A model generated the notes under the pieces. That model ran no database searches and was not told the origin of the DNA. It was given only the letters and a program-made list of their open reading frames with translations. Position numbers and translations under genes: made by a program. DNA of 64,000 bases from Dioszegia crocea (taxonomy: Eukaryota > Basidiomycota > Tremellomycetes > Tremellales > Bulleribasidiaceae): the NCBI GenBank assembly GCA_001600615.1, contig BCKK01000006.1, positions 930,001 through 994,000 on the forward strand, in the 5' to 3' direction. Numbering within the stretch: position 1 is the first letter of the stretch; every line of letters begins with the position of its first letter. Shown in pieces: positions 22,561 to 35,900 of the stretch.

Positions 22561-22586
22561 GGTCAGGTTAGGTCAGGTCAGGCCAC
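22561..22586. repeat. Short AGGTC/AGGTT tandem
   Basis: Four to five near-copies of the 5-mer GGTCA/GGTTA lie just upstream of the PIG-Y-like gene. Too short to interpret. Confidence 0.5.
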
Positions 22587-22734
22587 AGGCCGGTCATGCT
22601 TGTTTGATCAAGCTCTCCTCTCTCCAGCTCTGATGTCCTCAGGCAGGAGATTGTTTCATCCTCAAACTCTGAAACTCACGCACGGGCCAACGTACGTAAC
22701 GACGGGGTCAACCGTGGGAAAGCTACTTCAGACC

Positions 22735-23082
22735 ATGGGCCTCGCAGCTCGCAATCAAAGAGCCTCTTCATTCTTGCTGCCCCTCACATCCATGTTCTCC
22801 CCACCTACAGCAGCCCCGACAGCCCTTCAGCTATACCTCCTCGCTTTCGTATGCTTCTCCCTCATCCCCCTATTTGGCCTCATGGCGACGGCTCTCTTGC
22901 TATGCCCATCATCCACAACGCCCGGCCAATACTTTGACAGCTGGCCTCTCTGGCTTGATGAGGGACTAGCTGCGGTATGCAAATCACAATACTATTTATA
23001 CCTGATCCCTCTCTTGGTGCCCGTAACTGCTTGGTTCGCGATCGCCAACTGGGTGGGATGGGAATACTTCCGATATGCGTGA
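22735..23082 (+). CDS. PIG-Y-like subunit of GPI-GlcNAc transferase
   Basis: A small protein of about 115 residues with two membrane helices: LQLYLLAFVCFSLIPLFGLM and [20 protein letters not shown], ending WVGWEYFRYA. The second helix and tail match the PIG-Y signature (human YSLLLPITIPVYVFFHLWTW then MGIKLFRHN): a Tyr-Leu-Leu-Pro entry, a Pro-Val in mid-helix and W-x-G-x-x-x-FR at the end. PIG-Y belongs to the ER complex that transfers GlcNAc to phosphatidylinositol, the first step of GPI-anchor synthesis. No intron is needed. The start is uncertain: ATGs at 22600, 22735 and 22792 share the frame. 22735 was chosen for a short hydrophilic lead before helix 1. It converges with the UGGT gene, 158 nt away. 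Confidence 0.65.
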   Translation: MGLAARNQRASSFLLPLTSMFSPPTAAPTALQLYLLAFVCFSLIPLFGLMATALLLCPSSTTPGQYFDSWPLWLDEGLAAVCKSQYYLYLIPLLVPVTAWFAIANWVGWEYFRYA

Positions 23083-23240
23083 TCTTGCCAATTGCGAGGT
23101 GAAATATGATCACGCCGCCCCAAGAAGTGACCGGGTGGAAGTCGGCTATAGCATTCGGATACTCTCAGAACTGTGAGCTGCTTGCGAGTCATCCAGAGTA
23201 TTGCTCCACATAGCTGACCAGCAGATACCGTTCTAATGCA

Positions 23241-26200
23241 TCAAAGCTCGTCCGATATTCTAGACTGCCCATCATCGGCCTCGTCCGCGCCACCCTCCTC
23301 CAAATACTCCGCACTTTCTCCGCTATTTACTTCTGGCACAGCAACAACCACCTTCTCCGCCGCCAAATCATCCACACTGGCCGCAACAACCCCTTCCTCA
23401 GCCGACAACCTCGCGGCGAATCTCGCTATTTCCTGGTCGTACGAGTCCCACTCTGGGATCTGGCGGGCCCGGACGAGCTTAGGTTCTTTGGTCATGGGAT
23501 TTTGGCAGAGATCAACTGGGGTGTTTAGCAGGCGTCAATGGGAGCAGGAGACATAGGAGCAAACGCAGGCGAAGGATGCAAGGACTTACTTGTCTTGGCA
23601 GTAGCGAGACTTTCATCGCTGCACCAAGATTGACACCATAGCCAATCTTGATCCAGGGTGAATATCGGGATTTGATCCTGCATTGAATTCGGCAGGTCTT
23701 GGTCTAGATTGGCAAGAGAGTTTGGGTCGGCAGAAAGGGCGTGATACTGCCCTCTCAATCGGTCCTGCAAAAAATTAGCTTGGCCAGTCATTGGAGGGAC
23801 GTGCTGCACAGCTGACTCACTCCCGTTGCAAGCTGTCGGAATCGCTTCAAATCGACGACGTAGAGCGCTGAGATATGGTACGGCCGACCTCTGAGCGCCT
23901 CCTTCCAATACCCAGTCTTCCAGAACCTGAATCCCTCCATTTCTTCGCGAGAGTTGCCCATTGGCGCATACCCATATACGCGTCCTTGCAGATCAACATC
24001 GATCAACTCTTTCATATCCGCCCGAACGATCTGGTCCGCGTCGACAAAGATGACCTTGTCGAGGTCCATCGGGAAGAGCACATCGAGGAAGAGGATCTTG
24101 TACCTGACCGGTCAGCTTGGATCAGGTGATCGACTCACGCCCAGATGATGCGCTGCTTTTCAGTCTGAGCTCGGAGCCAATGGGGCCATTTGTATGTGAT
24201 GACTTCGTATTCAAAATTATACTCCTTAGCCATGTGGGGAATGAATGCCTGAATTGTGAGCTTCTGGGTTTCGTGCAGTTAGCAGACGATCTGGCAACTC
24301 ACCAAAAATGAAGGAGAGAGGAAGTTCTCCTAATCAGGAATCAGCTACGTGCAGGTCAGGGAATCGTTACACTATTAGCTGAAACTCACGATGAACCAGA
24401 ATTTAACCGTACTATCAGTGTGCTTCAAAACACTTAGAATCATGATTGATGCGAAGCGCTATATAGGTCAGCTCGACATTCTCCACGAGACTGCAGAGTG
24501 GTTCTGAGCTACCTCATATAGCAAGCCCGAAGCGACGGTGAAGATATTGATATCCGCATGCCGAGTCTTCACTGGAGCCACCACCTCAGTCTTGAGACTG
24601 ACAAGTGCTTTGACCCTATATTCGTCAGCTTACTGAATCAGGGGTCCCTTATTGTCCAACTGACCTGCTGAACATCCCCGAAATAGCAGTCGACGACTTG
24701 GCCGCAGTCTCCTGCAGCACATCCTCCTTCTCCATCCCTGGCAATCTCGCAAATCTCGGCAATATCGTGACCCCATCAAAGCTAATCAAGCTAACGCTCG
24801 TTCCCGTCTCATTCACCCTCAAACTGTCCCACCCTTCCCCACCTACGCTCTCAAGCTCATACACCTCCCTCCCCCTTCCAGGCCGGATAGAAAGATCATA
24901 TACGCCCGGAGTGACTTTAAATTGCAGATACCCCACATTGGCCATGACGAGTGTATCGCTCGCTACCTCCATACCATTCTTGGTGAGTTGAAGTTGGAGA
25001 CCGCGGGGAGGTACGCTCTGTCCTTCCCTTGCGTGACCTTCGACGAGGAGTTGTTTGAGTTGAAATTGGACGTGGATGGGATCCTGGATTGAGCCCAGGA
25101 CGAGATTGTCTAGATCGTATGGTGAAGATTTGGGGCTGGTGATCCATGCTGGAGGTGCGTTGATGCCAAGGGTGAGAATGGGCTCGCCGGGAAGGTTTGT
25201 GAAGATCAAAGGTGCAGCGACGGAGGTGCCGTCAATGTCGAATAGCGGTTTCGACGCGATGCTTGTACGGTAGAATCGCTTTAGTGCCACCTAGTAATCA
25301 GCTCGATTCTGCCCAGTATGGCCCCTAATAAAGCTCACTTCAGTCAGGTCGGGCCGGGGTTCTAGGTATACGGTAAGGGCGACATTCTCAATCTCGCAGA
25401 TCGTCTTCACGGTCAGCTTTGCTTCAGAGCGTCATCGTGAGCCAGCGTACCTTTAGGAGAGACGCCCACTCTTGTGCCGACTTTGATACTGGGTCCAGCA
25501 CAGCCGCAATGTGAATCAGGGCGTTTTCCTTGCTTCCGACGTGGAAAGATCTGACAGGGTAAGCTAAGTTTCGATAGGGAGATGCTCTTATCAACTTACA
25601 AATCTCCATCATCCAGCTTCTCGTACAGCCTATTCCGGGACAGACGAGCGGGCTCAAAGATCCCCTCAGCCTCTGCGGGCTTGTAGGCACTGGCGATGAT
25701 GGAAGATGCGCGAGAGATGAGATGGCCTAGAGTCGGCCTGGAAGATTAGCTTCTTTCCGGTCGCGTGCACGATATAGCTCACCGGTTGAATTTGGACAGA
25801 TCATCGTACATCGTCTTGACCAGGTCAATGACTGGTCGGACTCGCTTCCGATGCTCGTACACCTCCAATACATCAAAGTCTTCAGCTGGGAAGTTTCCTG
25901 GAGTCAAGGGTCCGACTAGCTGTATTCTGGTAAGCTTCATCACGCAAGAGTTCCAAGCAGGCGATGGCAACTTACACGACCGTTGACCAGCAAATGCGGC
26001 CGCCCATCCCTCAATCCAAGCTTCTCGGCAATCTCACTCCCAACCGTCCAGAATCTCGCTGCGGCCGCATCATCCGCTGACTCCCATCCTTGGGACGTGA
26101 ATGCGTGTAGGGGACTCCCAGATGGAGGAGATGCCGAGTGATCGCTCCATGCGCGCCAGCTATCGTCCAGGTTATCAGACTTCTTCTCCAATTCTTCAAT

Positions 26201-29114
26201 CAGGCTGAGGAGATGGTTGGGCGCCGTCATACGCAGTCCTGAGATTGAGAGGAGGTGGTAGAGGATGGTGGAGAATCTATATCCGATGGGCGAGGATGCA
26301 GGGGATGGGACATGGATGAAACCGACACGGGAGGAACATTCGTCAGTCTATCACGTCAGCTATGCCTACCTTTGGATGCAAAAGGCTAGCTGACCTGGAG
26401 ATGTCTCAAAGCGTCCTTCGACACTCGTCTTCCTTCCGCCGAGTCCAAGTCCCCTACTACCCAAATACTGATCGGCGTCCCTCGACTCGCATCGTTCGAG
26501 TACACAAAGTCCGATGCAATCTTGCCAGAAAGGCTAGTCGGGTCGATACTCATGATATCCAGCAGGTTGAAGATTCTGAGCTTGCTGTTTGCTTGGTCAG
26601 GAATGACGAGTTTGCTTCGTCGAGATGGGACGGAAGGGAGATCGTAGAAGAAGGTCGAAATGTCATCGGGGACTATACCGACCGCGAGCTCGGGGATCAG
26701 CTTGTGCGGTGGATGAGCAACGACTTAGCTGCTTACTTGCTCCTGGAGGAAACGCAATTGACTCGTCAGTTCAGATTGCACATTCGCCGTCCAATGCTAC
26801 AGAGTTAGTTTACGGGAAGAACACGGGATCCTTGTAACTCACCCCGCCAAACACTGAATATTTCCCATTCACGAACATATGCCCCTGAGGCGATTCTTCC
26901 CTAGTCACCAGCAACCTTGAAGTGTAAAGCGTCATCTTCCTCGCCCATAATTCGTCAATAGGCTCAGCGAGCAACTGATCGAACGACAGCGGCGACTTCT
27001 TGCTTTCTGAAGCAGCTCGCTCGTACGCATGGCGGACCAGCTCAAGGTTTACAGGTGCGGGTAAGAGAGGGTTCATGGGTGTCTGAGCAATCACCTGGGA
27101 GATCAGCATGTGGACGCCGAGTCAAGAGCGGTGAAATACCTCTTGGAACATCTCTTTAGTCGCTCCACGACCGAGAGTCGTCACGCTGTACTTGTAGATC
27201 CGCGCCATTTTGTTTGCTAGCCCGTCAGCTATTGGTTTCCGCCCAGGAGTAAGTCAACGCAGCTCACATAGATCGTCAACTTCCGGGTTAAACATGGGCA
27301 CAATCCCAAATCGGATCGGGACTCCTCGCTGAATCATAGCAGCAACTGCCGAAATGATCGTATCGAGCGATGTGGCCTGAGCGAGATCTAGGACAAGGAT
27401 CACATTCCACATATTCAGTCGGATTGTGTGCAGTTGTCCGGGGTAAAGAGGTCGCATGAGCTGTCACCGTCAGCTTTCATCGCCATTTGCCAGGGCAGAC
27501 TCAACTTACCCCTTGTAAATGATCAGGCCAAGATTTATACCGTTTGTCCTTCTCAATATCGTTCCACCAAGTAATGACATCCCCCTGCTCGTCCCTGTCA
27601 CTCGCATCCACAATACCTTCTCCAACATCATCTTCAGTCTGAGCTTGACCGATGAGCGGATCCGAGATGAGCTCGAAGGCCTGTTGAGGGGTGAAGCCTA
27701 GTTCAACGAGGGACAGCATGAGGTGACGTTCTTCTCGGACAAGTTTGAGCAGACTAATAATGTCAGCTGTGTCAAGACCTCGTAAGAAACTATGTAACTC
27801 ACGAGAAGGCGTTTAAATCGTCGGTTACGATCGCTTTCCCGTTCACAAACACTGTCGACTCCGCCTCACCACGTATGTTGAGCTTTTCGATTTTGGCCTG
27901 GATGTTTTCAGGTACAGCGACCTTCCGCGCGATAGCCGCGGAGTATTTGGGGAAATCCTGCGATAGCTCAATGAGAGCGTCGAGGGGATTCGAAGAGGCC
28001 ATAATGAGCGAAGCGGCTTGGACACCGATATCTTTTGCGTCAGTTGTACGTCTGGATCGATGAAACCAGGAGAACCGAGTCCTGTAACTCACTTGCGACT
28101 TCGGTAGGACGAAGCGGGGTTGATAATTCCGACCAAGGGTCCGAGCCCAAAACAGCCGCGAATGGACCCTGAGCACCTCCCTGCTTCCCCGCACTAAGCG
28201 ATGCCTGCGCAGAACCTCCCTTCGAAGACCCGCCAGTCGCACGGTCATCCACAACGAGATAGTCCGTGTTCTTTAGTGCGAGCTCGACGCCATAGCCTGA
28301 CAGAGCGGTCTTACGGCCGTTTTGTCGTTCTGCACTGAGTTGGGACGGCTTGTATCTTACCACATATCGGAATGTGGGGTATGCAGTGGCGTGTATATCT
28401 AGGTATGCGAGGAGTGAGGTTGATGATATTGTTGATTCTGGATCGAAGTAGAGGACAGCGGAAGGTAGGGCGGATTCGCCAAGACGTGGGGAAGTATGGT
28501 CGAATGACAAGGTCTTGATCGGTGTATCCCTGTTCGTCAGGGTATGCACAGCACTGAAAGAGAGGGACGTACACTTTCAGACTCCCATCCTCGATACTTC
28601 GCTCCATATCGCTCTTCAATCCCTCAACATCGCAAAACCCCTTCCCTCTCCACTCGACCCAGCTGCCACATCCCTCAACGCCAAATTTCCCAACATCCAC
28701 CGTTGTATCATACCAGCTATAATACGCCTCAATCTTTGGTACAGCAGTATGCAGGCCTAGCGCATATTGTAGCGTCGACAAAGCTGAAGGAGACTTGAGG
28801 ACCCAATGCGTCTTCAACAGGTCTAAAGCGGTCGAGAGGGTTGTCGAGTCGGAGGCATTGATGAATGACGGAAGGTGGGATGAGAGGAGGTTGAGAAACG
28901 GGAAGTATGCTTTTGGTTCTTCGTCATAGACTGTCTCTCTGCATTGTCAGTGCGCTCCGACGTCCAATTGCGCGTCCAAGCCGCGAGCAGGGACTGACAA
29001 TATTTCCAAGAGGAGCGGAGGCGCCGGCCAACTCGTTTCCAAGCTGATACTCAGCGGCGGCGTGGCTATGCAGCTTGTAACCGCTGTCAGCGCTGCTGCT
29101 AGTAGCCATCTCAT
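23241..29114 (-). CDS. UDP-glucose:glycoprotein glucosyltransferase (UGGT), ER folding sensor
   Basis: A long gene of many exons. The start (29114) opens a signal peptide [20 protein letters not shown] followed by [24 protein letters not shown]-donor intron then joins to [14 protein letters not shown]. The N-terminal half has the degenerate thioredoxin-like domains. The C-terminal GT24 catalytic domain shows [20 protein letters not shown] (DxD motif), [61 protein letters not shown] and [20 protein letters not shown]. The tail is acidic and ends RISDEL, an HDEL-like retrieval signal. The enzyme reglucosylates N-glycans of misfolded glycoproteins in the ER lumen, feeding the calnexin cycle. Length (about 1500 residues) fits the family. 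All key motifs are present; exon borders in the thioredoxin region were not all traced. Confidence 0.93.
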
Positions 29115-29414
29115 GGCTGTAGAGGTGCGCTGCGGCTATCTCCAAGTACTGTCAAGGTGAAGGGAGATTAGTTACCTCTTTGGCGGGCAGACTTTGACGT
29201 GGCTGGGACGCGGATGGAGCCCCGCGTTTCCCAGGCCCGTGCGTAGATTTAGGGCGCGAGGAATGAGGAGTTGCCCCTAAAGCAAGCGTTCGCGTCTAAT
29301 GTGTTTATATACCATATACAAGCTGTGTCCTATAGACGTCCGAAATGTCCTTGTCCCCATCTCCTCCCTGAGCACCCCAAAGAAAAGCTCAGAGCTCATT
29401 CTTCATCCCAGAGC
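29115..29414. other. Interval between UGGT start and Ku80 end
   Basis: About 300 nt with both flanking genes on the minus strand. It should contain the UGGT promoter and Ku80 3' end. Nothing else was recognised. Confidence 0.4.
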
Positions 29415-32400
29415 TCATTCTTCATCGCCGTTCAACGCCGCCTCTTCCTCTTCTGCAGTGATATGCGATACGTTCTTCCCAGCCTTTTCGAACGCTGTCT
29501 ATATCAGCTCGGTCCTGAAACAGCTTCTAGACAACACAGCTCGTGCACATACTGCCTCATCGCCACTCACATTTCCAGAAATCCTTATGTTTGAAATTTG
29601 GCTCATTAATAAACTTGCCCAAATCCTTGATGAACCTAACCCAATCAGCTCACATCCAGCCCACAGTCCCTTGGTCGACTTACGCATTATACGTATCAGC
29701 CTCTTCATACATCAACGCCGTCTCCCTCATCGCCTTCAGACACTCCAAAGCAAGCGGGAAAGCCTGATGTGAAAAGCTCGCCTCGATATTCTCCTTAACC
29801 ACCGCCCCCAAATCTTGGATTGCCTTCCTGAACACGTCCCCTTCTCCATTGATCAACCGGTGGAAATCGTCTAGTGGCGATTCGTTGCTGACCAGTCGAC
29901 CTCGTTTAGGTTTGGCGGGTGTTGTAGTCTTTTTCGAAGGAGCAGGTGGGGGTGGCATGACTTCGTCTTCGTCATCGTCATCGGCATCGATTGTGTGAGG
30001 GGTTGGCTGACTCTTCTTGGGAGTGGCCGGTTTTTGCGTTGTGGAAGCTTTAGGTTCTTCCTTTTCTTCGTCGAATAGGTCATCAATGTCGATACTGCTA
30101 AGTCAGCTATTGGCCCAGGTCCTTATCAATCATGCCCTTCGAACAACTCACTATCCCTCGCCCTCCCTCAATCCCTCCTTCTGCCGCTTCGCCAACCTAA
30201 CCTTCATCGGCACTTTCTTAATCGCCAGACTCTCCTTGAGCTTTTCCACCACACCCGCTGACTGCTCAACGAGGACATCGGGCGAATTGAAGTATTTGAT
30301 CAATTCAGGATGTGGCGGGCCGAGCGGATCCGCATCCAGGTCGTACGTCAACGAAGCGTGGAATATCGCTTCCTTTATTCGGTGGATGGCGGGGTTGTAT
30401 GAGCTTAGCGCTTCGAACCAGGGAACAACAAAATCGTCCCTGACTTAGTCAGTTTTGCTCCACTGTGAAACATCTACAGGTGAGAGAACTCACTGCGGCT
30501 CCATATCTTCATCCTCTTCCTCCTTCTCCTCCTTCTTGACCTTACTAGCCGCATAGTCGTCCAAATCCATCGAGCCCACAAATTGCTCCATGAGATCACA
30601 CTGCTCTTCCGTCGGCAAGAGTGGATGTTTCTTGAGCACTTTACCCGTTGCAGTCTTGTACGTCTCGAGCGAACCGAACCAGAAAGTATGCTCATCCTCC
30701 GCGAATGGCAACTGACCATCAGCAAGGAGTCCTATTTGGTCATGAGGATTCACTTGCCTTGATCCAAAACATGAAATCTAGCCTCTTTCCAGCGTCAGGG
30801 AAGTCCTGTTCGGGAATACAAATCCCAATGACCGGATCTGATTGATCCTTCACTACCCATCGTACCACAGCTACCATCTCCCTCAAGATGAGTGCAGTGA
30901 CGAAGGATGAGAATTGGATTTGGCCCTTTGGGCTTGACAAATCCGGCCATACAAATCGGACTTCACCCATAAGGTGATGTCGCTTAAGCTGCATTGTCAG
31001 CTTGTAACACGATTGACCGGCATCCGCGACGATAACAACTGACATTGGCTCGAGGGAAGAATCCCAAGACCTCAACACCCTTCTTCGTATTCAACGGCTC
31101 GAAAGTATCCTTCTCCATCGGGACCCATGTCGACCCAAACCTCCACGCCCGGACAATATCCTCCTTCTCAACCGACTCTTCATGTTCCTCCTCCGCCTCT
31201 TCTCCCTTTTCCACCTCTTCCTCCTCCTGTTCACCCTCCTCTTCCTCTACCTCCATCCCTCCCTTTTTCTGAGCTTGACTAGGCTGCCTATCCTCCTTCC
31301 CAGTCGCCTCAGGCATCTCCGGCTCCGGTTTCTTAATCACATACGTATGATAAAGTTTCACTTCGGACGAAACCATAGATGCCAACCCGCCCATCTGACT
31401 AGGCACACCTCCAGTCCGTTCTTGACTGATTTCCGCCGCAAATTCCGAAAGCATTTTGCCCGAGGATGACATCTGCGACATGGGCGCATTGGGCTGTAGG
31501 GGTGCTTGAAGGTCCATGGCTGGTTTCCAAGCTTTGGCAAGTGTTGGAGGACGGGCTCTCATGGTGGCTTTAGAGTACTTGACCGGGAATTGAATAGCTT
31601 CGTCAGGATGAACATCGGCCGAACCGATGAAGAGGTCGATTCCTGCTAAAGTACCGTTGACTGTTGCAGGTTTGGGCAAGCGAGCACGAGTGAGTTCGTT
31701 ATCCAGTGATAGATAGTCCGGAATGAGTTCTTCGGATGTGGTGGTTTTGCTGACTTCTTCGTGCAGTTGTTGGAAGAAGACTCGCCAGAATTTCTCGGCT
31801 AGGCGCTGTGGCGTCAGCTGAGGGTCCGAGATCCGTACTTTTTCAGCTCACCTTGTTTCTGGTCTTGCTCTTGTCCACGGGAGTAGGAGGGATTTGGAAC
31901 CCGATCCCACTATTTAGTGTCAGCTTCTTCGTGTTGTCCACGGCATCACTACATCCAGCTCACACGATGGTAAACTTCACGCCCATCTCTTCGAAGCGGG
32001 TGGAACAAGCTTCAAACTCAGTCTGGTCGATATCGCTCTCGCCTGCAGACTATCAGCTTCGGTACAGACCAGACGCAGGTCTTTCCGCCAGCTCACCATC
32101 AGTCACGAGGACTACCTCCAAAGACCAGCTCTTGGAGTGTTTATGAACATGTATCATATCGAGCGCTACCATTAGGGCCGATACAGCTACCTTCATCAGC
32201 TAGTCCTCACTTCCAGAGCGGGATTCCGCTAGCTCACGTTCACCCCCTACTTCCCCAATTTCTAAATTCATAACCTCCTCCACCGTCTTGGGCTTCGCAG
32301 TTTGAATAGCCACATCAGCCGATATGTTGGCATAAGGCGCGTCGTCATCGTCTGGGTTTTTGACAGTGTAGGCATGGTTCGCTTGGTTGTTCGTACCTAT

Positions 32401-32750
32401 ACATGGGCTCAGTATCTGACTTGCATCGGTACGAGCAATGACGGGATGTAAGAAGAAGTGTGATGGGACTTACGACCGCCAAAACTCAATATGCCCACAG
32501 CCTCAGTCTTTCTCCCACTCGATATCTACCCAGTCAGCTCTGGTACATCTCCGTAGACCCATACTTCTCAGCTCACCTTAGGCTCCAGCACCCTGGCCAC
32601 ATACTCCTTAGCTAAATCCAACTTGGTCCGCTTCTTGCCCTTCACCTTCGCATCTTCTGGATCATCCGGATCCGGGTGTATATCCGCCATAGATGGCGAA
32701 ACATCAATGGCGAATACGCAGACGGTGTAGCCTGCGCGGTCGGACGGCAT
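29415..32750 (-). CDS. KU80: Ku80 subunit of the non-homologous end-joining DNA-end binding complex
   Basis: MPSDRAGYTVCVFAIDVSPS starts the vWA domain (DxSxS pattern) at 32750. Later exons give the bridge and core: PATVNGTLAGIDLFIGSADV, FEPLNTKKGVEVLGFFPRAN, FVTALILREMVAVVRWVVKD, DPVIGICIPEQD, RLDFMFWIK and LLADGQLPFAEDEHTFWFGS. Then come NPAIHRIKEAIFHASL and an acidic, Pro/Lys linker (IDIDDLFDEEKEEPK). The C-terminal helical domain reads SPLDDFHRLINGEGDVFRKA, QAFPLALECLKAMRETALMY and YNFIKDLGKFINEPNFKHKD. The last intron (donor GTGAGT, acceptor TATAGACAG) joins FWK to SFEKAGKNVSHITAEEEEAA and a TGA at 29417-29415. With Ku70 it encircles broken DNA ends and also acts at telomeres. A Glu-rich insert (EEEEGEQEEEEVEKGEEAEE) is unusually long. 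Confidence 0.92.
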
Positions 32751-32990
32751 GGCGGGGGCGGTGTTGGGGGTATGAAGTGTGATGGAGCTGGACTCTGGTG
32801 GTGGAGGGTTGACTGGACCTTGTCAACATCCAGAGTCAACCGTGGGAAACCTTCCCTGGACATACACAAGGAGGGGGCTATACATGGATTTCTAAAGAAG
32901 AAAAAGGGGAATATCTGACTGGGGACTAAAGCAGGACTATCAAACAAGAGACCCGAACCATAACTAGCGGACTACCCGAAAGAAATTGGT

Positions 32991-35900
32991 CTAGTCGGAA
33001 TCATCACTCCCACTACCCGACCTCCCACCCCTCCCTTCCTTCTTCCCATACTTCTTCTTCTCCTTCTTATCTTTCTTTTTCTTCCCACCATCACTTCCAC
33101 TCCCACTATCATTCTTCTTCTCCCTATACTTATCATAATCTCCCCTCCCGCCACCGGCACCTCCGTACTTCTCAGCCTGCTTCTCCCTCTCCTTCCTTTC
33201 CTTCTTCTCCCTCTTTTCATCCCCAGACCCATCATCCTTCTTCCTATGCCCCTCCCTCCCTCCTTGCCCACCTCCACTGCCATGCTCCTCCCGCCTATAC
33301 TCCATCCCATACTGGCCCACATCTACGCTGTCAGTCCTCCTCCGCTTCCACGTCAAACCACCCCCTCTAATGCCTATAACCACCAGGAGGCCCCCATCCA
33401 TCATTCCCTCCGCCGCCCTGCTGCTGATAATGAGGCTGGGACGGTACATTCCCATACGCATCATAGCCCGAAGGAGGAGGAGGAGGGGGACGATCATCGT
33501 AGCCGCCAAACCCACCAGGAGGTCCACCACCTCCATACTGGCCCTGGTTCTGATCATACCCCTGGTGCTGCTGCTGCTGTCCTTGATATCCACCACCGCC
33601 ACCGCCGCCGTTGTAGCCACCTTGGTTATAGTCCGGCTGAGCATTGTAGCTCTGGTGCTGAGGTTGCTGCTGCTGCTGCTGCTGGTATCCGCCACCGCTG
33701 TAGCTATTGTTGGAATCGTGTGCAGGCCGATTATCGCCTCCGCCGAGATAACTTGCAGCTGCGCCACTGCCATACGAAGGTGTGCTATCGTATGACGGTG
33801 TATTGTCGTATCCACCACTGTGGGGCTGAGCGACGTATCCGCCAGGCGCCCCACCGCCGGAATGGGGCTGTTGACCATCACCGTCGATACCTCTCCAGGC
33901 GTTCGGGCCACCTCCGCCGAAACCTTGCTGCCACGGCTGGAGGGTCAGCTATTGACCAATCCTATAGGATAACGTAGCTCACCATTTTGCCTGACATAAG
34001 ATCCTGTCCAGCATTCAGAACTTGGTTTCCTGGCTACGTAAATCAGCTTAATCCCAGCGAGAGCCTTGCGGGAAACCCAACTGACCACATGCACATTGTG
34101 CGAAGCAAGCATGCCCTGTAATCCACCTGCACCGGCCGTAGAACCATGCGAGTGTCCACCACCATCATCCTTAGCTCCAATCCTGATATTTTTGTGCGTC
34201 TGCACACTATCAGACGTAAGTCTGCGGAGTGTTTCTTGCTTGTTGGATCCTTGCTCGTCAATCCACTGTCGGACAGTGTCAAGCATCATCCTTTGGATTT
34301 GAGCTGAGAAGTCAGCTTTGTTCCGTGCAAGTGTCAAAGATCAATCAACTGACAGTTGGGCTTGGCAAAGTCTGGGTGGAAGAGACATTCCAAAACTGGC
34401 TCAGTGACATCTCGGGGGTTGGTCCCGGGGTTGTCCCAGGCTCTGACGACGAGATTGACAGTGTACTCGACAATCTTTTGCGCGATTTTGCCAGCTGGCT
34501 CGTTGAGGATACCATTGAAATGATCCTGATTGTCAGCTGGTGTGATTGCGAGATTTCACGAGACAGCCAGCTAACCTTAGACAAGAAACTGTGCGTCGGG
34601 TCGCTCGAGTTGGCATCGTGCCAGACAATTTCTTGATCGTTTGAGTCAATCACGGCTTGGGATCCTTGGCCGAGGGCGGCGGTGGCGTTACCGACGAGAG
34701 GCTTGACGAAAGGCTCGATGGTCTTAAGTGTCAGCTGGAGACACCATTTGCTATGGTAGCGACAACTGACCTGCAACACAAAGACAGCAATGGAGTTTCC
34801 AAGTTTCTCGGTGAAGGCAGACAGACCGGGAACACGATCGATAAAGTTCTGTCTCGTCAGTTTGCAGCCACAATTCTAACGGGGATCAGCTCAACAACTC
34901 ACATCAATGCGCTTCATGACGGAATCCCTAAAAGTAAGGACTTTCCAAATCTGCGCATGGAGTTCCTGCGGCGACATCTGCTGTGGATCCATCGCACCCG
35001 GTCCACTCCTCATATTTTGAATATCATTCATGTCGCGCGTCATCGTATCGCCTTCGCTCCCAGGGAGCATCTTGAAGATTGACACAAGGCTTCCGACAGC
35101 ACTATCGTTAGCGCCCGGACCGGACCGAGCGCCATCCATCGATTTGCTCAAATCGGAGATTGAGGCCTGGGACAAATGATCCCCTGCTTCCGACATGAGC
35201 GAGTGGATGAAATCGGCTCCGCCGAATGTACCTGTCACGAGGGGTGAAACTTGTTTACCGTTCGGAGCCTGAATACGGACGTTGGCACCGACGTGTGAGA
35301 AGACTTGGTTGTAGCCTAGGTTGGCCAAGGTGAGTTCGACAAAGTTTGAATGGGCCGAGAAGTCTTCGAGTGTATGTAGGGCGCTGTGATGTCAGTTAAG
35401 CCAAAATGAGTGTGACGGTCAACTTACCGTCCGAGAAGCTGGAAGCTGACGTAGCTATCGGCCTTATCGCCCGTCTGGCGGAATCGACGTCCAGCTTCGA
35501 TACACTGCGTCAAGATGTTGCGGACAAGAGCAGACGAGGTGGCCCAGCCTCCTTGTTCGTTGGCAATGTAGTTCTTCATCCCGGTGCGGTGGTCAATCTC
35601 GAGCTCGCGGTCGTCGACAGGTCCACGGAGACGGGGGTCGTACTTGCGAGCATCTTCACCTTCGCCGTAGCCTACAGGTCAGCTTGAGCAACGATCGTGT
35701 AGTTGAATTCAGCATACCCTTGGGGTTGTCTGATGCGTTAGCTGGCGTCTGCCGTAATTAGTCGAGCATGTAACTCACCAATGTGCTCCTCAGGCCTGTA
35801 GCAGCCAAGACTGTCCTTGGTCACTTCAAACTGTCACATCAGCCACACCGAGTCATGGGATCCGAAGAGAACGCCATGTCTCACTTCTTCGGTCACGTAT

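Noticed and set aside
29271..29772. Plus-strand open frames of 107 and 157 codons
   Set aside because: They overlap the last Ku80 exons, whose conserved C-terminal sequence is on the minus strand.
33246..33977. 243-codon plus-strand open frame, His/Arg-rich
   Set aside because: It is antisense to the Gly/Gln-rich end of HET-C, where the sense gene with introns and conserved domain is clear.
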